NCBI RefSeq assembly: GCF_002028425.1
Contig: NZ_CP020042.1
Coordinates: 3,472,001 to 3,536,000, forward strand
Reading direction: 5' to 3'
Source of the DNA: Streptomyces katrae
GTDB lineage: Bacteria > Actinomycetota > Actinomycetes > Streptomycetales > Streptomycetaceae
Length of the DNA stretch: 64,000 bases
Shown here: piece by piece, positions 17,784 through 26,555 of the stretch
How positions within the stretch are numbered: the stretch's first letter is position 1
How the letters are laid out: each line of letters begins with the position of its first letter
Program-made: the position numbers and the translations under genes
The notes under the pieces: model-generated
What the model saw: the letters and a program-made list of their open reading frames with translations, nothing else
The model's database searches: none
What the model was told of the DNA's origin: nothing

Positions 17784-18497
17784 ATGGCCGAGACCCACGT
17801 GCTGTTCGTGGAGGACGACGACGTCATCCGCGAGGCCACGACCCTGGCGCTGGAGCGCGACGGGTTCATGGTCACCGCCATGCCCGACGGCCTGTCCGGA
17901 CTGGAGTCCTTCCGGGCGAACCGGCCCGACATCGCCCTGCTGGACGTCATGGTGCCCGGCATGGACGGCGTGAGCCTGTGCCGGCGCATCCGTGACGAGT
18001 CCACCGTCCCGGTGATCATGCTCTCGGCGCGCGCCGACTCCATCGACGTGGTCCTGGGCCTGGAGGCGGGCGCGGACGACTACGTCACCAAGCCCTTCGA
18101 CGGCTCGGTCCTCGTCGCCCGGATCCGCGCGGTCCTGCGCCGCTTCGGACACGCGGGCGGCGCGCAGAACGGCGGCAACGGGCCGGGGGACGACGACGGC
18201 GCCGACGAGCGCGGGGTGCTGTCCTTCGGCGACCTGGAGGTCGACACCGAGGGCATGGAGGTCCGCCGGGCGGGCGCCCCCGTCGCCCTGACCCCCACCG
18301 AGATGCGGCTGCTGCTGGAGTTCTCCTCCGCTCCCGGCACCGTCCTGTCCCGCGACCGGCTCCTGGAGCGGGTCTGGGACTACGACTGGGGCGGCGACAC
18401 CCGCGTCGTGGACGTCCACGTCCAGCGGCTGCGCACCAAGATCGGGCAGGACCGGATCGAGACGGTCCGCGGCTTCGGATACAAGCTCAAGGCATGA
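17784..18497 (+). CDS. cseB: Response regulator CseB (OmpR family)
   Basis: A 237-aa response regulator that activates sigE transcription when phosphorylated by CseC. The receiver domain has the acidic pocket VEDDD at residues 9-13, phosphoacceptor D54 (ALLDVMVPGMDG) and the conserved Lys in DDYVTKPFD. A linker is followed by an OmpR winged helix (LTPTEMRLLLEFSSAPG, RVVDVHVQRLRTKIG). The ATG at 17784 is preferred over the GTG at 17772 because GGAGTGAGG lies 6 nt before it. It ends 10 bp before cseC. Confidence 0.95.
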   Translation: MAETHVLFVEDDDVIREATTLALERDGFMVTAMPDGLSGLESFRANRPDIALLDVMVPGMDGVSLCRRIRDESTVPVIMLSARADSIDVVLGLEAGADDYVTKPFDGSVLVARIRAVLRRFGHAGGAQNGGNGPGDDDGADERGVLSFGDLEVDTEGMEVRRAGAPVALTPTEMRLLLEFSSAPGTVLSRDRLLERVWDYDWGGDTRVVDVHVQRLRTKIGQDRIETVRGFGYKLKA

Positions 18498-18507
18498 GAA
18501 CCACAGC

Positions 18508-19821
18508 ATGAGGCGTTTCACCCTGCGCACGGGGATCCGCTGGAAGATCACGCTCGCCATCGCCGCCGTCGGCGCCCTCACCGCGCTCGCCCTGAGCCTG
18601 GTGGTGCACAGCGCCGCCCGCGTGTCGATGCTGGAGAGCGCCCGCGACTCCGAGCTGGAACGGGTGCAGTACATCGCCCGCACCCCCGACGCCGGCCGCA
18701 AGCCCATCTGGGGCGCCAAGCTCAACGACCCCGACCTCCCCGCCCAACTGCGCGAGAAGGCCCGCTCGGGGCGGCGCGGCACCTACATCCAGGAGGCCCC
18801 CAAGCGGGCCCCCGAGGTGTGGGCGGCCGTACCCCTCGGCAACGGGCAGGTGCTCTCCATGCACCACGAGTTCCGCGAGAGCGCCAACATGGTGCGCGAC
18901 CTGGACCGGGCCCTCGTCATCGGCTCCCTCGCCGTCGTGATCGGCGGCTCGGCCCTCGGCGTGCTCATCGGCGGGCAGATCTCCAGCCGGCTGCGCAAGG
19001 CCGCGGCCGCCGCCCAGCGGGTGGCGCACGGCGACCCCGAGGTCCGCGTGCGGGACGCGGTGGGCGGCGTCGTGCGCGACGAGACGGACGACCTCGCCCG
19101 GGCGGTGGACGCCATGGCCGACGCCCTCCAGCAGCGGCTGGAGGCCGAGCGGCGGGTCACCGCCGACATCGCGCACGAACTGCGCACCCCGGTGACGGGG
19201 CTGCTCACCGCCGCGGAGCTGCTGCCGCCGGGGAGGCCGACGGAGCTGGTGCGCGACCGGGCGCAGGCGATGCGGGCCCTGGTCGAGGACGTCCTGGAGG
19301 TGGCCCGGCTGGACGGCGCGTCCGAGCGTGCCGAGCTGCAGGAGGTGGCGCTGGGCGAGTTCGTCAACCGCCGGGTGACGGCGCTGATGCCGGAGGCCTC
19401 GGTACGGGTGGTCGCGGACGAGATCGTCAGCACCGACCCGCGCCGCCTGGAGCGGATCCTCGGCAACCTGCTGGCCAACGCCGCGCGGTACGGGCAGGCG
19501 CCGATCCAGGTCGACGTCGAGGGCCGCGTCGTCCGCGTCCGGGACCACGGGCCGGGCTTCCCCGAGGCCCTGCTGCGCGAGGGCCCGAGCCGGTTCCGCA
19601 CCGGTTCGACGGACCGGGCGGGGGTCGGGCACGGGCTCGGCCTGACCATCGCCGAGGGGCAGGCCCGCGTCCTGGGCGCCCGCCTCACCTTCCGCAACGT
19701 CGCGGCCCCGGGCGGCGCGGACACCGAGGGGGCGGCGGCCGGGGCGGTGGCGGTCCTGTGGCTCCCGGAACACGCCCCGACGACGACGGGCAGCTTCCCG
19801 ATCGTCCAGCTCCCGGGCTGA
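18508..19821 (+). CDS. cseC: Sensor histidine kinase CseC
   Basis: A 437-aa membrane sensor. Two spans (ITLAIAAVGALTALALSLVV, and LVIGSLAVVIGGSALGVLIG near 130-155) enclose an extracellular domain of about 100 aa, followed by HAMP, a HisKA helix with the phosphorylatable His in TADIAHELRTPVTG, and an HATPase with N (GNLLANAARYG) and G boxes (VRDHGPGF, GVGHGLGLTI). It senses envelope stress and phosphorylates CseB; the exact ligand is not known. The gene completes the sigE-cseABC operon. Confidence 0.95.
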   Translation: MRRFTLRTGIRWKITLAIAAVGALTALALSLVVHSAARVSMLESARDSELERVQYIARTPDAGRKPIWGAKLNDPDLPAQLREKARSGRRGTYIQEAPKRAPEVWAAVPLGNGQVLSMHHEFRESANMVRDLDRALVIGSLAVVIGGSALGVLIGGQISSRLRKAAAAAQRVAHGDPEVRVRDAVGGVVRDETDDLARAVDAMADALQQRLEAERRVTADIAHELRTPVTGLLTAAELLPPGRPTELVRDRAQAMRALVEDVLEVARLDGASERAELQEVALGEFVNRRVTALMPEASVRVVADEIVSTDPRRLERILGNLLANAARYGQAPIQVDVEGRVVRVRDHGPGFPEALLREGPSRFRTGSTDRAGVGHGLGLTIAEGQARVLGARLTFRNVAAPGGADTEGAAAGAVAVLWLPEHAPTTTGSFPIVQLPG

Positions 19822-19881
19822 CCCCCGGCAGTGTCGGTCCGGGGGCTTCCGGGTTCGCGGTGATGTTCTAGCATCCGTGCC

Positions 19882-20970
19882 ATGACTGACGGTACGGATC
19901 GCCCTGACAGCCCCCAGCCCGGCCCCGCCTCCGGCGGGTACGGCTATCCCCAGCCCGGGCCGTCCAACCCCTACCAGCCGGAGCCCGTGCCGGGGCAGCC
20001 GGGGCAGGGCTTCGGGCCGCCGCCCACCGCCGGGGAAACGTTCCCGCCCCCGATACCGGAGACCTTCGCCGCCGGCCCCACCCCGGACTGGCAGGCGATG
20101 GCCGACGCCTCCGAGTCGCAGCGCAAGAAGCGCCGGATGCTCACCATCGGCGGCGGGGTGCTCGCCGTGCTGCTGGTGGCGGGGGGCGCGACGTTCTTCG
20201 TACTGCAGGGCGGTGACAAGCCGGACAAGCCGGCGGCCTCCTCCTCGGGCTCCCCCACCCCCTCGGGCGGGGCGAAGTCCCCGACCCACAACCCCGACGA
20301 CGACTACCCGACCCTCCCCGGCGAGCCGAACGTCCTGCGCGACTACAACGGCAAGACGGGCATCGCCCTGGGCCCGGGCGCCTCGCTGGGCGAACTGTCC
20401 ATGCGCACCGAGGTCCGCTTCAAGGGCGCGCCGGACTCGTACGCGCAGGGCGCCGAGGCGGCCGTGGACGTCACGAAGAGCTTCAGCGTCTCCACCCGCG
20501 TCTACAACACCACCGAGGGCGGCTCACACATGGCGATCAGCCAGGGCGACGGGGACTCGTACTCGTTCGAGCTGGGCTTCGAGGTGGTGAACGGCAAGAA
20601 GGCCTGGGTGTTCCGGGTGCAGACCGGCGACAAGGGCCAGGCGGCCACGGCCCAGCAGGTCGTCGTGGACAACGTGGACACCACGAAGAAGTGGGCGCTG
20701 CTGACGGGGACCTACGACGCGGAGAAGAAGACCATCGCGCTGTGGGTGGACGACAAGCAGGCCGGCCAGGCGCAGGTCTCCGGCATCTGGGCCGGCCCCG
20801 GCCCGCTCCAGCTGGGCCGGGCCCGCCACCACGGGATCTGGAGCGCGTCGTGGGAGGGGGCCCTCGACCACATCCGGGTCTTCGACCAGGTCCTGAACCA
20901 GGAGCAGCTCACGGTCGTGAAGACCAACAAGCTCGGCAAGATCAAGCCGACCCACGCCTGGCTCGTCTGA
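19882..20970 (+). CDS. Membrane-anchored LamG/concanavalin-like protein
   Basis: 362 aa with a proline-rich cytoplasmic N-terminus (PNPYQPEPVPGQPGQGFGPP), one membrane span (MLTIGGGVLAVLLVAGGATF near 100-120) and an exported LamG-like beta-sandwich (VTKSFSVSTRVYNT, SYSFELGFEVVNGKKAWVF, WALLTGTYDAEKKTIALWVD, GALDHIRVFDQVLNQEQL). These domains bind carbohydrate or protein ligands at the surface. The gene lies 60 bp after cseC on the same strand, and could be part of the envelope regulon, but its own promoter may lie in that gap. It converges on the M23 gene with only 10 bp between stops. Confidence 0.85.
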   Translation: MTDGTDRPDSPQPGPASGGYGYPQPGPSNPYQPEPVPGQPGQGFGPPPTAGETFPPPIPETFAAGPTPDWQAMADASESQRKKRRMLTIGGGVLAVLLVAGGATFFVLQGGDKPDKPAASSSGSPTPSGGAKSPTHNPDDDYPTLPGEPNVLRDYNGKTGIALGPGASLGELSMRTEVRFKGAPDSYAQGAEAAVDVTKSFSVSTRVYNTTEGGSHMAISQGDGDSYSFELGFEVVNGKKAWVFRVQTGDKGQAATAQQVVVDNVDTTKKWALLTGTYDAEKKTIALWVDDKQAGQAQVSGIWAGPGPLQLGRARHHGIWSASWEGALDHIRVFDQVLNQEQLTVVKTNKLGKIKPTHAWLV

Positions 20971-20980
20971 GCCAGGGGGG

Positions 20981-21601
20981 TCAGACGGTGACGCCGACGG
21001 TCCGCAGGAAGGCCACGGGGTTGATCGCGGAGCCGTAGTCCGGCGTCGTGCGGATCTCGAAGTGCAGGTGCGGACCGCTGGAGTTGCCGGTGTTGCCGGA
21101 CAGGGCGATCTTCTGGTCGACGGAGACCTTCTGGCCGATCGTGACCAGGATCTTCGACAGGTGCGCGTACTGGGAGTACGTGTTGTCCGCGTGCTTGATC
21201 ACGATGGCGTTGCCGTAGGCCGGACCGTCGCCGCCGCCGTTGGGGCCGGCCTTGACGACGGTGCCGGCGGAGGCGGCGTGCACGGGGGTGCCGACGGGGA
21301 CGGCGAAGTCCTGGCCGGAGTGCTTGTGGGCCCACATGCTGCCGCCCTTGCCGAAGGTCGCGGAGAGCGTGTAGCTCTCGACGGGCTTGTCCCAGAGCCC
21401 GGCCTTCCCGGCGGCGGCCTGGGCGGCCTGGGCCTGGGCCTGCGCCTGGACGGCGGTCAGCTCGGCGGTGGCGGACAGGGCGGTGGGGGCCTCGTCGGCG
21501 AAGGCGGCGGTCGTCCCGGCCCCGAGGGCCAGCGCCGCACCGAGGGCGGTGGCGGCGAGGGCGGTACGGGTACGACGGGTGCTGACGCGCTTCGCGGACA
21601 T
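20981..21601 (-). CDS. Secreted M23-family peptidoglycan endopeptidase
   Basis: A 206-aa exported protein with a signal peptide (LAATALGAALALGAGTTAAFA) and the M23 LytM domain. Zinc ligands are in HKHSGQDFAVP (HxxxD) and HLHFEIRTT (HxH), with SNGNTGNSSG-type loop before the second motif. M23 enzymes cut peptidoglycan cross-bridges or stem peptides during growth and germination. The ATG at 21601 is preferred over the upstream extension, which is GC-rich shadow. The leader at 21632-21684 folds into a nested stem, consistent with RNA-level control, as known for several Streptomyces wall hydrolases. Confidence 0.9.
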   Translation of the reverse strand: MSAKRVSTRRTRTALAATALGAALALGAGTTAAFADEAPTALSATAELTAVQAQAQAQAAQAAAGKAGLWDKPVESYTLSATFGKGGSMWAHKHSGQDFAVPVGTPVHAASAGTVVKAGPNGGGDGPAYGNAIVIKHADNTYSQYAHLSKILVTIGQKVSVDQKIALSGNTGNSSGPHLHFEIRTTPDYGSAINPVAFLRTVGVTV

Positions 21602-21631
21602 GCGGGACCTCCGGGGCCGGGGACAGGATGC

Positions 21632-21684
21632 GGGCAAGAAAGATCCCGGCACTGCGGCCTGCGCCGCGACTGCCGGGCTTGCCC
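21632..21684 (-). promoter_or_regulatory. Nested stem structure in the leader of the M23 peptidase gene
   Basis: On the mRNA strand the outer stem pairs GGGCAAG with CTTGCCC (21678-21684 and 21632-21638). Inside is CCCGGCA with TGCCGGG, then GCGGC with GCCGC. This lies about 30 nt upstream of the M23 start codon. It could be the expression platform or part of a c-di-AMP (ydaO/yuaA) riboswitch, a class frequently found before Streptomyces wall-hydrolase genes. I cannot match all conserved riboswitch positions by eye, so the class is an inference. Confidence 0.4.
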
Positions 21685-21874
21685 CACCTTGGTAACCCGC
21701 GCCCCCACCCTTCCCCAAACGTCCGATTTACTACGCCCCCTCGTAGCCGCATGAGCCTTCCGGCCCCCCGTTGACGGCCCCCATCCAGGCCCAATGCGGG
21801 GACAAAAGGGGCACCAACCCCTACGGCGGCGGATAGTAGGTCCGTTTTGTTCTGTGCGGCTTGTCACGACGCCA

Positions 21875-21916
21875 AAGGGGCGGCCCCGGAACCGAATGGT
21901 CCCGGGGCCGCCCCTT
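21875..21916 (-). terminator. Terminator downstream of clpC
   Basis: A perfect 15-bp stem: AAGGGGCGGCCCCGG (21875-21889) pairs with CCGGGGCCGCCCCTT (21902-21916) around a 12-nt loop, 30 bp after the clpC stop. It reads as an intrinsic terminator for clpC on the minus strand and isolates the M23 gene. Confidence 0.85.
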
Positions 21917-21945
21917 CGCGTGCAGCTACGGCTTCCGCTGACGCG

Positions 21946-24471
21946 TTACGCGCCCTTCGACAGGTCCGGGCCCGAGCCCGTGGCCTCAATCGGGGGGAGG
22001 TCGGGCAGGGCCGACTTCTCCTCGCCGCGGAAGGTGAACTTGGCTTCCTCACCCTCACCCTCGACACCGACCACCACGATGTGACCGGGGCGCAGCTCGC
22101 CGAAGAGGATCTTCTCCGACAGCAGGTCCTCGATCTCGCGCTGGATGGTCCGGCGCAGCGGGCGGGCACCCATGATCGGGTCGTAGCCGCGCTTGGCCAG
22201 GAGCAGCTTCGCCTCACCGCTGAGCTCGATGCCCATGTCGCGGTCCTTGAGGCGCTCGTCCACCTTGGCGATCATCAGGTCGACGATCTGGATGATGTCT
22301 TCCTGGCTGAGCTGGTGGAAGACGACCGTGTCGTCGACGCGGTTGAGGAACTCAGGCCGGAAGTGCTGCTTGAGCTCTTCGTTGACCTTCGCCTTCATCC
22401 GGTCGTAACCGGTCTTGACATCGCCCTGGGCGGCGAAGCCCAGGTTGAAGCCCTTGGAGATGTCCCGCGTACCCAGGTTGGTCGTCATGATGATGACCGT
22501 GTTCTTGAAGTCGACCACCCGTCCCTGGGAGTCGGTCAGGCGACCGTCCTCCAGGATCTGCAGCAGCGAATTGAAGATATCCGGGTGCGCCTTCTCGACC
22601 TCGTCGAAGAGGACGACGGAGAACGGCTTCCGGCGGACCTTCTCGGTCAGCTGGCCGCCCTCTTCGTAGCCCACGTAGCCGGGGGGCGAACCGAAGAGAC
22701 GCGAAACCGTGTGCTTCTCGCTGAACTCCGACATGTCGAGGGAGATCAGCGCGTCCTCGTCACCGAAGAGGAATTCGGCGAGGGTCTTCGACAGCTCGGT
22801 CTTACCGACACCGGACGGGCCGGCGAAGATGAACGAGCCGCCGGGGCGCTTCGGGTCCTTCAGGCCGGCCCGCGTACGGCGGATCGCCTGCGAAAGGGCC
22901 TTGATGGCGTCCTTCTGCCCGATGACGCGCTTGTGGAGCTCGTCTTCCATGCGGAGCAGTCGCGAGGACTCCTCCTCGGTCAGCTTGAAGACGGGAATGC
23001 CGGTCGCGGTCGCCAGGACCTCGGCGATGAGCTCGCCGTCGACCTCGGCGACGACGTCCATGTCGCCGGCCTTCCACTCCTTCTCGCGCTTGGACTTCGC
23101 GGCGAGCAGCTGCTTCTCCGAATCACGGAGCGAAGCCGCCTTCTCGAAGTCCTGGGAGTCGATGGCCGACTCCTTGTCGCGGCGCACGGCCGCGATCTTC
23201 TCGTCGAACTCGCGCAGGTCCGGCGGCGCGGTCATCCGGCGGATGCGCATCCGGGAGCCGGCCTCGTCGATCAGGTCGATCGCCTTGTCCGGCAGGAAGC
23301 GGTCCGAGATGTACCGGTCGGCCAGCGTGGCGGCCTGCACCAGGGCCTCGTCCGTGATCGACACGCGGTGGTGGGCCTCGTACCGGTCACGGAGACCCTT
23401 GAGGATCTCGATGGTGTGCGGCAGCGACGGCTCCGCGACCTGGATCGGCTGGAAGCGGCGCTCCAGCGCGGCGTCCTTCTCCAGGTGCTTGCGGTACTCG
23501 TCGAGCGTCGTGGCACCGATGGTCTGGAGCTCACCACGGGCCAGCATGGGCTTCAGGATCGAAGCCGCGTCGATCGCGCCCTCGGCGGCGCCCGCACCGA
23601 CCAGCGTGTGGAGCTCGTCGATGAACAGGATGATGTCGCCGCGGGTGCGGATCTCCTTGAGGACCTTCTTCAGGCGCTCCTCGAAGTCACCGCGGTAGCG
23701 GGAACCGGCGACCAGTGCACCCAGGTCGAGGGTGTACAGGTGCTTGTCCTTGAGGGTCTCGGGCACCTCGCCCTTGACGATGGCCTGGGCCAGCCCCTCG
23801 ACGACGGCGGTCTTGCCGACGCCGGGCTCGCCGATGAGGACCGGGTTGTTCTTGGTCCGGCGGGACAGCACCTGCATGACCCGCTCGATCTCCTTCTCGC
23901 GCCCGATGACCGGGTCGAGCTTGGATTCGCGGGCAGCCTGGGTGAGGTTGCGGCCGAACTGGTCGAGGACCAGCGAGGTCGAGGGGGTGCCCTCGGCCGG
24001 GCCGCCTGCGGTGGCCGACTCCTTGCCGCCCCCGGTGTAGCCGGAGAGCAGCTGGATGACCTGCTGCCGGACCCTGTTCAGATCGGCGCCCAGCTTCACG
24101 AGGACCTGGGCGGCGACGCCCTCGCCCTCGCGGATCAGGCCGAGCAGGATGTGCTCGGTGCCGATGTAGTTGTGGCCGAGCTGGAGGGCCTCTCGGAGCG
24201 AAAGCTCCAGGACCTTCTTCGCCCGCGGCGTGAAGGGGATGTGGCCGGACGGGGCCTGCTGGCCCTGGCCGATGATCTCCTCAACCTGCTGGCGAACAGC
24301 CTCGAGCGAAATCCCGAGGCTCTCCAGGGCCTTAGCGGCGACACCCTCACCCTCGTGGATCAAGCCCAGGAGGATGTGCTCGGTGCCGATGTAGTTGTGG
24401 TTGAGCATCCGGGCTTCTTCCTGAGCCAGGACGACAACCCGCCGCGCGCGGTCGGTGAACCTCTCGAACAT
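21946..24471 (-). CDS. clpC: ATP-dependent protease ATP-binding subunit ClpC
   Basis: ClpC is the AAA+ unfoldase that feeds ClpP protease. The 841-aa product starts [20 protein letters not shown] (two Clp-N repeats, each with [14 protein letters not shown]), then AAA1 with Walker [14 protein letters not shown], a UVR/M domain (about 410-460, [20 protein letters not shown]), AAA2 with Walker [13 protein letters not shown] and the ClpP-contact region. Size and order are canonical. Two ClgR-type inverted repeats lie in the long upstream region (24695-24711 and 24801-24817). A strong terminator follows the gene. Confidence 0.98.
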   Translation of the reverse strand: MFERFTDRARRVVVLAQEEARMLNHNYIGTEHILLGLIHEGEGVAAKALESLGISLEAVRQQVEEIIGQGQQAPSGHIPFTPRAKKVLELSLREALQLGHNYIGTEHILLGLIREGEGVAAQVLVKLGADLNRVRQQVIQLLSGYTGGGKESATAGGPAEGTPSTSLVLDQFGRNLTQAARESKLDPVIGREKEIERVMQVLSRRTKNNPVLIGEPGVGKTAVVEGLAQAIVKGEVPETLKDKHLYTLDLGALVAGSRYRGDFEERLKKVLKEIRTRGDIILFIDELHTLVGAGAAEGAIDAASILKPMLARGELQTIGATTLDEYRKHLEKDAALERRFQPIQVAEPSLPHTIEILKGLRDRYEAHHRVSITDEALVQAATLADRYISDRFLPDKAIDLIDEAGSRMRIRRMTAPPDLREFDEKIAAVRRDKESAIDSQDFEKAASLRDSEKQLLAAKSKREKEWKAGDMDVVAEVDGELIAEVLATATGIPVFKLTEEESSRLLRMEDELHKRVIGQKDAIKALSQAIRRTRAGLKDPKRPGGSFIFAGPSGVGKTELSKTLAEFLFGDEDALISLDMSEFSEKHTVSRLFGSPPGYVGYEEGGQLTEKVRRKPFSVVLFDEVEKAHPDIFNSLLQILEDGRLTDSQGRVVDFKNTVIIMTTNLGTRDISKGFNLGFAAQGDVKTGYDRMKAKVNEELKQHFRPEFLNRVDDTVVFHQLSQEDIIQIVDLMIAKVDERLKDRDMGIELSGEAKLLLAKRGYDPIMGARPLRRTIQREIEDLLSEKILFGELRPGHIVVVGVEGEGEEAKFTFRGEEKSALPDLPPIEATGSGPDLSKGA

Positions 24472-24694
24472 CGTTTATCGCTCCTCAGAGCGGTCGGGCA
24501 GTTCGGGGTCGGTCCCCGCCCTGTCCTTCCGCATGCTAGTCCCGCGGGACGGGACAGCTCATTCCAACTGCCGACATCCGTCCACGGCTCACCCCCACGT
24601 CGGTGAGGAAAACCGGCTGTAAGAGCCGACTACTGCTCCAACCTGATGGTGCGAGACGATGTTCCCGCAGGCCAGGCAGATACCCGTCACACGT

Positions 24695-24711
24695 GTACGC
24701 CGATGGCGAAC
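24695..24711. promoter_or_regulatory. ClgR-like operator, proximal
   Basis: GTACGC-CGATG-GCGAAC; on the clpC strand it reads GTTCGC-N5-GCGTAC, 11 of 12 matches to the palindrome GTTCGC-N5-GCGAAC bound by the activator ClgR in actinobacteria. It lies 224 bp upstream of the clpC start. Confidence 0.45.
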
Positions 24712-24800
24712 GGAAGCCGCTCAAATCAGCGTGTCGCCCCGATCCACTAGGAATGTCTTACCCGTAAGGACTGACACTCCATGCCGGTCAGCACGGTTCC

Positions 24801-24817
24801 CTCCGCTACGGGCGAAC
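24801..24817. promoter_or_regulatory. ClgR-like operator, distal
   Basis: CTCCGC-TACGG-GCGAAC; on the clpC strand GTTCGC-N5-GCGGAG. It keeps both GCG half-site cores with the right spacing. Lying 330 bp upstream of clpC and 106 bp from the divergent gene, it could serve either. Confidence 0.4.
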
Positions 24818-24922
24818 ACGCTTGTGTCCCGAATGTGGGACTCCGCTCCACGGATGTTTACGTTCCGCATTGATTCGGGTGCACTCCGTAACCCGGTGGC
24901 GGTGCCCGGAGTTCATCCGTTC

Positions 24923-25534
24923 ATGGCCGTCGTCAACACCGTGAACGCCGTTCCCCCGCCCCGCGCTCCTTCCGGGACGGACGCCCGGGCTTTACGCGCG
25001 GACACCCGTACCTGGTACGAGCGGGTGCTCGGCTGGGCCACGGTGGCCGGGCCGCCCGTGCGGCTGGTCACCGGGGTCCGGTTCGACGTGCTGGAGCTTC
25101 CGGCGGAGGCCGGGGCCGGGCTGCTGCGCCGCCCCGGCCTGGCCACCGGTCCGGTGGCGCTGGAGGGGCGCAGGATGCGCTTCCTGGTCGCCCCGGGGGC
25201 CGCCGACGAGCTGGAGGGGCTGCTCGACTGGCTGGAGTGGGGCGGGGTGGCGCTGGAGCTCACCGCCCTGGGTGCGGGGGGCGGGATCACCGCCCCCGTG
25301 CCGCCCGGGCGCGAGCCGGGAGGGGATCCCGGGAGGGCCGCCGTGTGGCTGCGGCCCCCCGAGCTGGGGTGCGAGGCCTCGCTGCCGGCCCTGCCGGGTC
25401 CGGGGCGGGGCGCCGGGGCCGGACCCGGGGGGTCCGGCGGGCCCGACCTCGTACGCCTGGTGGCCGCGGCGGCGACGGAATGCCACCGCGCCCGCCTGTG
25501 GCGGCGTACGCGTCAGCCCTTGGCCTTCTCGTAG
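24923..25534 (+). CDS. Conserved Streptomyces protein with a TTA codon, unknown
   Basis: A 203-aa cytosolic protein with no signal peptide. Core motifs are WYERVLGWATVAGPPVRLVTG, FDVLELPAEAGAGLLRR and GRRMRFLVAPGAADELEGLL. This pattern recalls the N-terminal region of bifunctional DNA primase/polymerase-like proteins of Streptomyces, but catalytic residues are not evident. A leucine TTA codon at 24992-24994 makes translation depend on the bldA tRNA, expected only during late growth. The start ATG at 24923 (MAVVNTVNAV) lies after CCCGGAG; longer starts read through intergenic DNA. Its 3' end overlaps the lsr2 3' end by 22 bases, tail to tail. Function is not known. Confidence 0.7.
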   Translation: MAVVNTVNAVPPPRAPSGTDARALRADTRTWYERVLGWATVAGPPVRLVTGVRFDVLELPAEAGAGLLRRPGLATGPVALEGRRMRFLVAPGAADELEGLLDWLEWGGVALELTALGAGGGITAPVPPGREPGGDPGRAAVWLRPPELGCEASLPALPGPGRGAGAGPGGSGGPDLVRLVAAAATECHRARLWRRTRQPLAFS

Positions 25535-25851
25535 GCCTCGCGGATGTCCGCGGGGACGCGGCCGCGGTCGTTCACGTTGTAGCCGTTCTCCTTGGCCCAC
25601 GCGCGGATCTCGGCGGTGTCGGGGTTGCCGGCCGAGGCCGCGGCGCGGCCCTTGACGCGGCCGGCGGAGGCGCGTCCACCGGTGCGGCGGCCGCCCTTGG
25701 TGTACGGGTCGAGCAGCCCGCGGAGCTTTTCGGCGTTCGCGGTGGTGAGGTCGATCTCGTAGGTCTTGCCATCCAGAGCGAACGTCACGGTCTCGTCCGC
25801 CTCGCCACCGTCGAGGTCGTCGACAAGAAGGACCTGAACCTTCTGTGCCAC
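25513..25851 (-). CDS. lsr2: Nucleoid-associated xenogeneic silencer Lsr2
   Basis: Lsr2 binds AT-rich DNA and silences horizontally acquired and specialised-metabolite genes. The 112-aa product has an N-terminal dimerisation domain (QKVQVLLVDDLDGGEADETV, FALDGKTYEIDLTTANAEKL) and a C-terminal DNA-binding domain with the AT-hook-like NDRGRVPADI following WAKENGYNV. The start is the GTG at 25851 after AGGAAA; a longer ATG start at 25866 adds four residues that are not usual. It overlaps the converging gene by 22 bases. Confidence 0.97.
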   Translation of the reverse strand: MAQKVQVLLVDDLDGGEADETVTFALDGKTYEIDLTTANAEKLRGLLDPYTKGGRRTGGRASAGRVKGRAAASAGNPDTAEIRAWAKENGYNVNDRGRVPADIREAYEKAKG

Positions 25852-26014
25852 CGGATTTCCTTTCATCGAAAATGCAGTACGCGGAAAGGAAACCGCTTTT
25901 GCGTGGAAAACACAAACCCCCGGGAGAGGTTCAGGAGCTCAACAAGGCGGGAAACGTACGCGATTCGGACATAGGCCACGGGCGGCTGCGGCCTGGAATA
26001 GCCCTCGCGACCGA

Positions 26015-26545
26015 TCAGAGGTGCAGCAGCATCCGGCTGTTGCCCAAGGTGTTCGGCTTCACTCGTTCGAGACCGAGGAACTCGGCGACTCCCTCGTCAT
26101 AGGAACGCAGGAGCTCCATGTAGACATCGGTCTCCACGGCGGTCTCGCCGATCTCGACGAACCCGTGCTTCGCGAAGAAGTCGACTTCGAAGGTCAGGCA
26201 GAATACCCGGCTCACCCCGACCCGGCGGGCGGTCTCCAACAACTTGGCGAGCAGCTGGTGCCCGACTCCGGCGCCCTTCAGGTCGAGGTCGACCGCGAGC
26301 GTGCGCACTTCGGCGAGGTCTTCCCACATGACGTGGAGAGCTCCGCAGCCCACCACCTGGCCGTCGGAGAGGCGTTCCGCGACCCAGAACTCCTGGATGT
26401 CCTCGTAAAGGACGACCGGGGCTTTGTCGAGGAGGATCCGCTGCTGCACGTACTGGTCCAGCAGGCGGCGCAGGGCCGGAACATCTCCGGTGCGCGCGCG
26501 GCGGATGGTCACTGTTTTCGCGTCTGTGGTGGAAAGCTCTCCCAT
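26015..26545 (-). CDS. argA: Amino-acid N-acetyltransferase (short N-acetylglutamate synthase type)
   Basis: A 176-aa GNAT protein matching the short actinobacterial ArgA, which acetylates glutamate (or glutamine) as the first step of arginine synthesis. Acetyl-CoA motif A is LAVDLDLKGAGVGHQLLAKLL; FCLTFEVDFFAKHGFVEIG is motif B. VVLYEDIQEFWVAE in the N-terminal half is typical of this family. The ATG at 26545 lies 10 bp after the BlaI gene stop, so the two are co-transcribed. No arginine-box was sought beyond eye inspection. Confidence 0.85.
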   Translation of the reverse strand: MGELSTTDAKTVTIRRARTGDVPALRRLLDQYVQQRILLDKAPVVLYEDIQEFWVAERLSDGQVVGCGALHVMWEDLAEVRTLAVDLDLKGAGVGHQLLAKLLETARRVGVSRVFCLTFEVDFFAKHGFVEIGETAVETDVYMELLRSYDEGVAEFLGLERVKPNTLGNSRMLLHL

Positions 26546-26555
26546 AGGCCGGACG

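Larger units (their letters stand above)
21602..21945. other. Intergenic region between clpC and the M23 gene
   Basis: About 344 bp. It contains the leader structure of the M23 gene (21632-21684) and the clpC terminator (21875-21916). The middle (about 21690-21870) should hold the promoter and further leader of the M23 gene. I see no open reading frame with coding bias. A 5'-leader of more than 100 nt would fit a riboswitch. Confidence 0.6.
24472..24922. other. Long intergenic region between clpC and the TTA-containing gene
   Basis: 450 bp between divergent genes with several AT-richer stretches. It contains two ClgR-like boxes listed separately. No gene with coding bias is evident; an open frame from 24659 runs through it only because of composition. 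The promoters of clpC (leftward) and of the gene at 24923 (rightward) must both lie here. Confidence 0.6.
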
